A DNA stretch of 50,433 bases from a bacterium (lineage in GTDB: Bacteria; Cyanobacteriota; Vampirovibrionia; Gastranaerophilales; Gastranaerophilaceae). The stretch is taken from NCBI GenBank assembly GCA_017471365.1, contig JAFUUC010000002.1:1-50433 (forward strand), in the 5' to 3' direction. A model generated the notes under the pieces. The model worked only from the letters and a program-made list of their open reading frames with translations. It was not told the origin of the DNA and ran no database searches. Position numbers and translations under genes: made by a program. Shown here piece by piece: positions 44,971 to 50,433 of this stretch. The first letter of the stretch is position 1. Every line of letters begins with the position of its first letter.

Positions 44971-45527
44971 TAGGTTCAATTTTATCCAGCCAAACTCTGT
45001 ATGCTCTAACACAAAATACCGCAGCACAAGTATCCATTGAAACAGGTTTAAAAACCATAGGTCGTCCTGGATTTATACTTCTTGATAAAAATATAGATCC
45101 AAAAACAAAAAAATATTCTGCAATGAAAGAATTTTTATACCAAATTTCTTGCCTTGGGATTTCTTTGGGAATAGTAATACCTCAATTTAAGAAAGGTTCA
45201 TTTAAAATTGCTCGAAAAATATTTAAAGACGAACCGGTATTCAATGTATTTAAGAAAACCAAAGATTTTTTGAAATATTACAAACTCGATGAAACACAGA
45301 AACTTTTAAAACTTGAAGAAATAAATAAAATTCATAATACAAATTATAAAAAAGAAGACATAAATGAAGATCTTGCAAAAGGTACAATTGAAGCTCTTTC
45401 AATAATCGGATCAATGCTTGGACTTTCTATCTTTGCTCCATTAGTATCAAGACCATTTATTCGACCAATACTAAAACTCGTCGGATTGAATGAGAAAAAA
45501 CAAGATAGTTTGAATATCAGTGCTTAA
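44967..45527 (+). CDS. Lineage-specific membrane protein, paralogue B
   Basis: 186 aa. Shares the K-T/S-KKYSAMKEFLYQ motif and a C-terminal RPFIRPILKLVG with paralogue A's VKPFTDLIF. Hydrophobic pieces: ISCLGISLGIVIPQF and SIIGSMLGLSIFAPLVSRPF; the middle (KKTKDFLKYYKLDETQKLLKLEEIN, outline) is charged. SD GAGG lies in the end of gene A, which overlaps it (ATGA), so the two are translationally coupled and may act as a pair. Confidence 0.75.
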   Translation: MIGSILSSQTLYALTQNTAAQVSIETGLKTIGRPGFILLDKNIDPKTKKYSAMKEFLYQISCLGISLGIVIPQFKKGSFKIARKIFKDEPVFNVFKKTKDFLKYYKLDETQKLLKLEEINKIHNTNYKKEDINEDLAKGTIEALSIIGSMLGLSIFAPLVSRPFIRPILKLVGLNEKKQDSLNISA

Positions 45528-45530
45528 ATA

Positions 45531-47291
45531 TTATTTTCCAATAGCTTCTATGACATAACGATTTCTGAAATCTTCAAGCTGAGATGAAAATTCTGTAACA
45601 TCTTCACCTTTCAATTTATTTTTCAATACGTGACGAGGCATAGAAGAATTCATTGATTGAATCATATTAGTAGAAATATTAGAACAATGATCAGAAATTC
45701 TTTCCAAATCATTTAAAACTTCAGCATATGCAAAATTTCTTCTAATATGAACTTTTTCTTGTTTAACACGCTTGATATGGTTTTTCTTTGCTACATAAGC
45801 TATATCATCCACAATCTGTTCAAACGGTTCAACTTCATGTGCTGTATACATATCATTATAAACAAATGCCTTAACCGTAATATCAAAAACTTCCTTTACC
45901 GCATTAACAACTTTTTTGAGTTCTTCTACCGTATCAGGAGCCAAAACCCATTCCTTTCTATGCATTCTATCAGCTATATGCAAAATGTGAATTGAATGGT
46001 CCGCAATCTTTTCAAAATCTGAAATAGAAAGAATCAGTTGAGAGATTTTATTGCTATCTTCATCTGTAAGTTCCCGCCCTGATAGTTTTTGTAAAAATGT
46101 TTCTAATACATCCTGATATTTATCAATTCTTATTTCATGCTTATTAATAATTTCAGAGACTTTTGGATTGTATTGCTTCAACATTCTTACAGACATAACA
46201 AGAACATCTCTTGTCAATTTAGCCATATCAGCAGTAGCTTTATAGCACTGTGCAATTGCAATAGACGGAGTTAATAACAGACGCTCATCAAGAATAACTT
46301 CTTTTTCATCTTCTTTTTCTTTAATCAATACATAAGAAATTTTTTCAAGATATTTAATAAACGGGAATTGACAAATAGCAGCAAGAAGGCTAAAAACCGT
46401 ATGAACAACCGCGATTCCTAAAGGATTAGCTGCCTGCCTTAAAGGTTCACCTACAAAGTGTAACAATAATTCAAATACTGTAAGAAATATTACCGCACCA
46501 ATAACGTTAAAAGTAACATGTACAGCCGCAACCCTTTTAGCATTAGTATTAACACCAATACTTGAAAGCACTGCTGTAATACAAGTTCCTATATGTTGCC
46601 CGGCAATAATCGGAGCTGCAATAACGTAAGAAATACTCCCTGTCATAGATAAAGCCTGCAACATACCTACAGAAGCCGCGGAACTTTGAATTATTGCAGT
46701 AACAACAAGCCCCACTAACAAACCTAAAAACGGATTAGAAAATAAGGTCAACGCCTGTGTAAAATGAGGATCATTTGCTAAAGGTGCCATTGATGAAGAC
46801 ATCAACCCCATTCCAAACATCAAAATCGAAAATCCGATCAAAAATGTTCCAAAAGATTTTCTTCTGGATAGACGGCTGGTTGTAGTCATCAACATTATAA
46901 CCCCAATCAAAGCCAAAATTGGGGAGAAAGATTCAGGTTTTAAAAGCCTTATAAAAAAGTTCGTACTCTGAATCCCTGACAAACTCAAAATCCAAGATGT
47001 AACAGTAGTTCCAATATTTGAACCGATAATAATACTAATGGTTTGAGCAAGTTTCATAATACCTGAGTTTACAAACCCGACAAGCATAACGGTTACGGCA
47101 GAAGAACTCTGTATTGCAATAGTCATGCCTGCACCAACCAAAAGTCCTTTGAACGGGTTGGAGGTTAACTGTTCTAAGAGTTTTTCCATACGTCCGCCTG
47201 CAATTTTCTCAAGCCCCGCAGACATAACAATCATTCCGTAAAGGAAAAACGCAAGTCCTCCACACAATGTAAATATTGAAAATATATCCAT
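45531..47291 (-). CDS. Na/Pi cotransporter family protein (NptA-type) with PhoU domain
   Basis: 586 aa. Two inverted Na/Pi repeats with the QSS motifs GMTIAIQSSSAVTVMLVGFVNSG and VVTAIIQSSAASVGMLQALSMTG in about eight membrane helices, followed by a cytoplasmic PhoU-like helical bundle (about 345-586: SISDFEKIADHSIHIL, LNDLERISDHCSN). Imports phosphate with sodium or acts in phosphate signalling. AAGGCGG precedes ATG. No pho regulon genes lie beside it. Confidence 0.92.
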   Translation of the reverse strand: MDIFSIFTLCGGLAFFLYGMIVMSAGLEKIAGGRMEKLLEQLTSNPFKGLLVGAGMTIAIQSSSAVTVMLVGFVNSGIMKLAQTISIIIGSNIGTTVTSWILSLSGIQSTNFFIRLLKPESFSPILALIGVIMLMTTTSRLSRRKSFGTFLIGFSILMFGMGLMSSSMAPLANDPHFTQALTLFSNPFLGLLVGLVVTAIIQSSAASVGMLQALSMTGSISYVIAAPIIAGQHIGTCITAVLSSIGVNTNAKRVAAVHVTFNVIGAVIFLTVFELLLHFVGEPLRQAANPLGIAVVHTVFSLLAAICQFPFIKYLEKISYVLIKEKEDEKEVILDERLLLTPSIAIAQCYKATADMAKLTRDVLVMSVRMLKQYNPKVSEIINKHEIRIDKYQDVLETFLQKLSGRELTDEDSNKISQLILSISDFEKIADHSIHILHIADRMHRKEWVLAPDTVEELKKVVNAVKEVFDITVKAFVYNDMYTAHEVEPFEQIVDDIAYVAKKNHIKRVKQEKVHIRRNFAYAEVLNDLERISDHCSNISTNMIQSMNSSMPRHVLKNKLKGEDVTEFSSQLEDFRNRYVIEAIGK

Positions 47292-47360
47292 ACTATCCGC
47301 CTTGATTAAAAATCATTTGCTACACAGGATGATTGTATAGGAAAAAACTTTTTTCTTCAA

Positions 47361-48008
47361 CTAATTAAAATCCAATAAAATTTTACAGGACGAAACCAAA
47401 AGTCCATAAGCCCACTTTATAATAATTATTCCGCCAACAACACCTATTAACGGATCAAGAATGTTCCAGCCAAAGTATTTTCCCAATAGTAATGCACCTA
47501 TTGCAAGAACAGAAGTCAGTGCGTCTGCTGCAATATGCAAGTATGCCGCTTTAAAATTAAGATTTTCGTGTTCGTGTACATGCTCATGCAAACATGCACA
47601 GGCATGATTATGGAAAGGATTTTCTCCCTTCATAATTAGCATGCATAACAAATTTACAATTAATCCAAGAATTGCGACAAAAATGGCATCTTCAAAACCA
47701 ATACTAAGCGGATTGAAAAATCTAGATATCGATTCACAAATAATAGCCAAACCAGTTAAACCAAGTAAAATAGAACTAGTATATCCGCCAATAGCGTTAA
47801 ATTTTTCGGTTTTATCTTTATATTTTATGGCAAACATACATACAAAAAGGGTTATTCCAAAAGCCAAAGCGTGCGTCCCCATATGAAACCCATCCGCTGT
47901 CAATGCCATTGAATGCGTAACAATACCATAATAAATTTCTGCCACCATCATAAAAAGTGTAACGATAATTACTAATATTGTTCGCTTCTTTAATACTTCA
48001 TTATTCAT
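47361..48008 (-). CDS. CDF-family cation efflux protein, DmeF-like, lacking the C-terminal domain
   Basis: 215 aa with six membrane segments. The start (ILVIIVTLFMMVAEIYYG), TADGFHMGTHALAFGITLF, GLIVNLLCMLIM, HIAADALTSVLAIGAL and GKYFGWNILDPLIGVVGGIIIIKWAYG fit the DmeF (Co/Ni) branch of CDF antiporters, with metal-site D and H residues in TM2 and TM5. A Cys/His loop (HNHACACLHEHVHEHE) lies between TM4 and TM5. The chain stops right after TM6 (KILLDFN), so the usual cytoplasmic metal-binding C-terminal domain is absent. Confidence 0.88.
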   Translation of the reverse strand: MNNEVLKKRTILVIIVTLFMMVAEIYYGIVTHSMALTADGFHMGTHALAFGITLFVCMFAIKYKDKTEKFNAIGGYTSSILLGLTGLAIICESISRFFNPLSIGFEDAIFVAILGLIVNLLCMLIMKGENPFHNHACACLHEHVHEHENLNFKAAYLHIAADALTSVLAIGALLLGKYFGWNILDPLIGVVGGIIIIKWAYGLLVSSCKILLDFN

Positions 48009-48020
48009 AACTTCACTTCA

Positions 48021-48064
48021 TATTACCCCCTATTTTGTAAATTTTCAACCTTTTTGCTATAATA
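48021..48064. promoter_or_regulatory. Divergent promoters of the CDF gene (-) and Lrp gene (+)
   Basis: Rightward: TTGTAA (48036-48041), 17 bases, TATAAT (48059-48064). Leftward: TTGAAA (minus strand, 48044-48049), 17 bases, TAATAT (48021-48026), leaving a leader of only a few bases before the CDF ATG. The Lrp product may control the region. Confidence 0.55.
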
Positions 48065-48088
48065 AGCTAAACAAACAAGGAGAAGATT

Positions 48089-48571
48089 ATGAGAGAAGAA
48101 TTGTTATCAATTATTGAAAAAAACAGCCGTATAGGAATAAAAGATCTCGCAGTTTTACTCGGTGTTTCAGAAATTGATGCGGCAAATGAAATTACAAATC
48201 TTGAAAATGAAGGCATAATTTGCGGCTATCATACCCTCATAGACTGGGAAAAAACGTCTATTGAAAAAGTTACCGCACTCATCGAAGTTCGAGTTACACC
48301 TCAAAGAGGACAAGGATTTGATAAGATTGCACAAAGAATTTACAATTATCCGGAAGTAAAATCCGTCTATTTAATTTCCGGTGGTTTTGACCTTATGGTT
48401 ACATTAGAAGAAAAAACTTTAAAGGACATTGCGGCTTTTGTAACAGATAAACTTTCCACTTTAGATAGTGTTCTTAGTACCGCAACCCATTTTATATTAA
48501 AGAAATACAAAGATCATGGAACAATTCTTGATAAAAATGACGAAGATACTCGAGAGGTTGTTACTCCATGA
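48089..48571 (+). CDS. Lrp/AsnC-family transcriptional regulator
   Basis: 160 aa. N-terminal helix-turn-helix (LLSIIEKNSRIGIKDLAVLLGV, DAANEITNLENEGIICGY) and C-terminal ligand-binding RAM domain (LIEVRVTPQRGQGFDKIAQRIYNYPEV, VYLISGGFDLMVTLE in outline). Binds an amino acid to control metabolism. SD AGGAGAAG precedes ATG. Overlaps the aminotransferase gene by 4 bases (ATGA), so it is likely to regulate that gene or itself. Confidence 0.93.
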   Translation: MREELLSIIEKNSRIGIKDLAVLLGVSEIDAANEITNLENEGIICGYHTLIDWEKTSIEKVTALIEVRVTPQRGQGFDKIAQRIYNYPEVKSVYLISGGFDLMVTLEEKTLKDIAAFVTDKLSTLDSVLSTATHFILKKYKDHGTILDKNDEDTREVVTP

Positions 48572-49731
48572 AAAAAATTACCAGTGAGAAAGTTGAACAA
48601 ATTAAGCCTTCGGGGATTAGAAAATTTTTTGATATCGTCAGCGAAATGAAAGATGCAATTTCACTTGGTGTCGGAGAACCGGATTTTCAAACCCCTTGGC
48701 ACATTAGAGAAGAAGGAATTTATTCTTTTGAACGAGGAAAAACTTTTTACACCTCAAATTCAGGTTTAAAAGATTTAAGAAACGAAATTAGTAACTATGT
48801 CGACACTCATTATAATGTAAAATATAATCCTGACAACGAAATTCTTGTTACCGTTGGAGGTTCAGAAGCAATAGATGTCGGACTTCGTGCAATGCTTAAT
48901 GATGGAGACGAGGTAATCATTCCTCAGCCTTCTTACGTTTCTTATGCTCCTTGTTCCTTTTTGGCAGGCGGGAAAAATATTATTATAGATCTGAAACCTG
49001 AAAACGAGTTTCGGCTGACACCTGAAGAACTGGAAAATGCTGTTACCCCAAGAACAAAAGTTCTTATTCTTCCTTATCCTAATAATCCGACAGGAGCAAT
49101 TATGGAAAAAGAAGACCTTGAAAAAATTGCCAAAATAATACAAGAAAAAGATATTTTTGTTCTGTCCGATGAAATATATGCGGAATTGACATATAAAGGT
49201 CAACACGTCTCAATAGCTAGTTTTGACGGACTGAAAGAGAGAACACTTTTAATTAACGGATTTTCTAAAGCTTTTGCAATGACAGGGTGGCGGCTTGGTT
49301 ATGCCTGTGGTAATAAAGAACTTATTAAACAAATGACTAAAATTCACCAGTTTTCTATAATGTGTGCCCCGACATTAAGCCAATACGCTGCAATCGAAGC
49401 ATTAAAAAATGGTGATGATGACGTTAAAATAATGAGAGAAGCCTACAATCAGCGTCGCAGATTTTTGCTCGATGCATTTAGAAATATGAACCTGGAATGC
49501 TTTGAACCTTTTGGAGCATTTTATGTTTTCCCTTGTATAAAAGAATTTGGGATGAGCAGTGAAGAATTTGCTACTAAATTATTACAGGAAGAAAAAGTTG
49601 CAGCCGTACCCGGAACAGCATTTGGTAACAGTGGCGAAGGATACTTGAGAATATCTTATGCTTATTCACTTGAAAAATTAAAAATCGCAATGGAAAGAAT
49701 GAAAAGGTTTATAACAAAATTACGGGGTTAA
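48568..49731 (+). CDS. Aminotransferase class I/II (PLP-dependent)
   Basis: 387 aa. PLP lysine in INGFSKAFAMTGWRLGYACG, aspartate for the pyridine ring in LILPYPNNPTGAIMEKE-type block, YAEL and R in LRISYAYS for the carboxylate. Members transfer amino groups from aspartate, alanine or other amino acids to 2-oxoglutarate; the substrate here is not clear. Cotranscribed with the Lrp regulator. Stops in a 4-base overlap with the convergent XRE gene. Confidence 0.92.
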   Translation: MKKITSEKVEQIKPSGIRKFFDIVSEMKDAISLGVGEPDFQTPWHIREEGIYSFERGKTFYTSNSGLKDLRNEISNYVDTHYNVKYNPDNEILVTVGGSEAIDVGLRAMLNDGDEVIIPQPSYVSYAPCSFLAGGKNIIIDLKPENEFRLTPEELENAVTPRTKVLILPYPNNPTGAIMEKEDLEKIAKIIQEKDIFVLSDEIYAELTYKGQHVSIASFDGLKERTLLINGFSKAFAMTGWRLGYACGNKELIKQMTKIHQFSIMCAPTLSQYAAIEALKNGDDDVKIMREAYNQRRRFLLDAFRNMNLECFEPFGAFYVFPCIKEFGMSSEEFATKLLQEEKVAAVPGTAFGNSGEGYLRISYAYSLEKLKIAMERMKRFITKLRG

Positions 49732-49931
49732 TCCGGCGTAAATTCAAACAACTCCTGCGAATTACATTGAAGAATATTACAAATTTTGTTTAAGGTATCA
49801 AAATCAATACCCTTAGTTTTGTTGTGATAAATCTTATTCAACGCATTTTGACTGATACCTGTAAGTTTCGACAACTCCGAAACCCGCATTCTTTGCTCGC
49901 CTAGGATAGCAGACAACCTGTTTTTTATCAT
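49728..49931 (-). CDS. Small XRE/Cro-type regulator, 67 aa
   Basis: A whole-protein helix-turn-helix of HTH_26 size: MIKNRLSAILGEQRMRVSELS, KLTGISQNALNKIYHNK, DFDTLNKICNILQC. No SD; TAAAAT (minus strand 49938-49943) ends 6 bases before ATG, so a leaderless mRNA is predicted. Divergent from the prepilin gene, whose promoter has a TACAT/ATGTA-rich dyad, so it may control that gene. Alternative: a stray phage-type regulator. Confidence 0.85.
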   Translation of the reverse strand: MIKNRLSAILGEQRMRVSELSKLTGISQNALNKIYHNKTKGIDFDTLNKICNILQCNSQELFEFTPD

Positions 49932-49937
49932 AAAAAC

Positions 49938-49991
49938 ATTTTAACAATATAAATCTACAGGATTGACTTTTACATCTAAGCATGTAATAAT
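49938..49991. promoter_or_regulatory. Divergent promoters: XRE gene (-) and prepilin gene (+)
   Basis: Rightward: TTGACT (49963-49968), 17 bases, AATAAT (49986-49991). The sequence continues with a CATGT...ACATG dyad (49981-49998). Leftward: TAAAAT 6 bases before the XRE ATG; its -35 box is poor. Confidence 0.5.
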
Positions 49992-50045
49992 AACATGTAT
50001 AAATGTATTTATAATTAATATAAATTTACAGAAAGGAAGTTAAAA

Positions 50046-50433
50046 ATGATTTACAAAAAAGCAGGTTTTACATTAGCAGAGGGTGCTACGCACACAAACA
50101 CGCCACCATTGAAAAGACTTCCCTCCCTAGCTAGGGAGGGAATGAGGGTGGGTCTGTTCCCCGTAAGGGGCAAGGCAGCTTTTACATTAGCCGAAGTCCT
50201 GATCACCCTTGCAGTCATCGGCGTAGTTGCAGCAATGACACTACCGACTTTGATCGCAAAGATCAACGAAAAAGCTGACTTAAACCAAAAAACTGTAATC
50301 GAAGCTAAACTTATTCAAGGACTAAACATGTTAGATCTTCACGGAGGTATGAATGATACTTATTCTTCTACTGCTGAATTTGTAGAAGAATTAGGCAAAT
50401 ACATGAAGATTACAGCCGTATGTGACGGAACAA
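50046..50433 (+). CDS. Type IV prepilin-like protein with an insertion in the leader peptide (3' truncated)
   Basis: Open from ATG 50046 to the window edge (at least 129 residues); SD AAAGGAAG lies upstream. The chain opens MIYKKAGFTLAE, then 34 residues from an inserted repeat (GATHTNTPPLKRL, PSLAREGMRVGLFPVRGK), then AAFTLAEVLITLAVIGVVAAMTLPTLIAK, the classic prepilin N-terminal helix. A prepilin peptidase cuts before the F of FTLAE; here the motif occurs twice (F8 and F46). Cutting at the second site gives a normal mature pilin. The remainder (KADLNQKTVIEAKLIQGLNML...YSSTAEFVEELGKYMKI) is an alpha-helical stem and start of the head. Similar pilin-like genes are abundant in Gastranaerophilales. 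Confidence 0.85.
   Translation, partial: MIYKKAGFTLAEGATHTNTPPLKRLPSLAREGMRVGLFPVRGKAAFTLAEVLITLAVIGVVAAMTLPTLIAKINEKADLNQKTVIEAKLIQGLNMLDLHGGMNDTYSSTAEFVEELGKYMKITAVCDGT
50061..50194 (+). repeat. In-frame palindromic insertion with duplicated prepilin-peptidase motif
   Basis: Direct repeats of 20 bases (50061-50080 and 50175-50194, 18 of 20 identical, both encoding A-G/A-FTLA-E) bound a 114-base period, i.e. 38 codons with no frame change. Inside is a perfect 24-base palindrome (50119-50142, centre CTAG) within a larger dyad whose outer arms are CCACC (50103-50107) and GGTGG. Confidence 0.85.

Noticed and set aside
50051-50266. A 71-codon minus-strand frame across the prepilin leader
   Set aside because: It is antisense to the prepilin and results from the inserted palindrome; no SD or promoter supports it.
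1-50433. CRISPR array, prophage or insertion-sequence transposase
   Set aside because: No regularly spaced repeats, no phage structural genes and no transposase or integrase reading frame were seen on either strand.

Overview
The window is strongly AT-rich DNA from a Gram-negative-type bacterium, most likely an uncultured gut member of the Gastranaerophilales (Melainabacteria/Vampirovibrionia, the non-photosynthetic sister group of Cyanobacteria). This assignment is inference. The support is a pilin-like protein with a C-terminal Cys-rich, lectin-like style (bases 3-680), a prepilin with a FTLAEVLITL helix at the right edge, an iron-only-hydrogenase regulator homologue, a complete RND/MFP/TolC efflux operon that requires an outer membrane, and the MEP-pathway gene ispG.

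Layout. 1-5.1 kb: the tail of a type IV pilin-like gene converges on a minus-strand group (rlmN, TatD-associated radical SAM protein, hypothetical, ADP-forming acyl-CoA ligase). 5.1-7.4 kb: an XRE regulator stands divergent to a two-domain glycosyltransferase. 7.4-12.1 kb: phosphoesterase, ispG and a tight group of three exported proteins (small protein, TPR protein, family-10-like glycosidase). 12.2-19.5 kb: glyS, small genes, a UshA-like phosphatase, prfB with its programmed frameshift, and an ICMT-like methyltransferase. 19.5-31.2 kb: a minus-strand surface-polysaccharide operon (GT32, GT4, gmd, GT-B, GT8 fusion, ugd, manC, MsbA-like ABC exporter, YkgJ-like protein) that makes GDP-mannose derivatives and UDP-glucuronate, assembles glycan and probably exports it. 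31.3-33.4 kb: aldo/keto reductase, iron-sulfur flavoprotein and a small anchored protein. 33.4-35.1 kb: an accessory patch with direct repeats, a RelE/HigB-HigA toxin-antitoxin pair, duplicated tRNA-Leu tails, three hairpin terminators, tRNA-Leu(UAG) and tRNA-Ser(UGA). 35.2-43.7 kb: tripartite efflux operon and a large exported TPR protein. 43.8-50.4 kb: tag, a paralogous membrane-protein pair, Na/Pi cotransporter, a short CDF transporter, Lrp plus aminotransferase, an XRE regulator and a 3'-truncated prepilin gene.

Three things stand out. First, the terminal prepilin carries a 114-bp in-frame insertion built around a perfect 24-bp palindrome. It duplicates the prepilin-peptidase motif, so the extra peptide would be cut off with the leader. 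Second, several genes without a Shine-Dalgarno (rlmN, ispG, prfB, tag, the toxin and an XRE gene) share a promoter whose -10 box ends 6-7 bases before the ATG, which predicts leaderless mRNAs. Third, the toxin-antitoxin pair sits between two copies of a composite repeat beside repeated tRNA-Leu 3' ends, which looks like an integration or recombination scar. Boxes, motifs and repeats were read by eye; no search or folding program was run.
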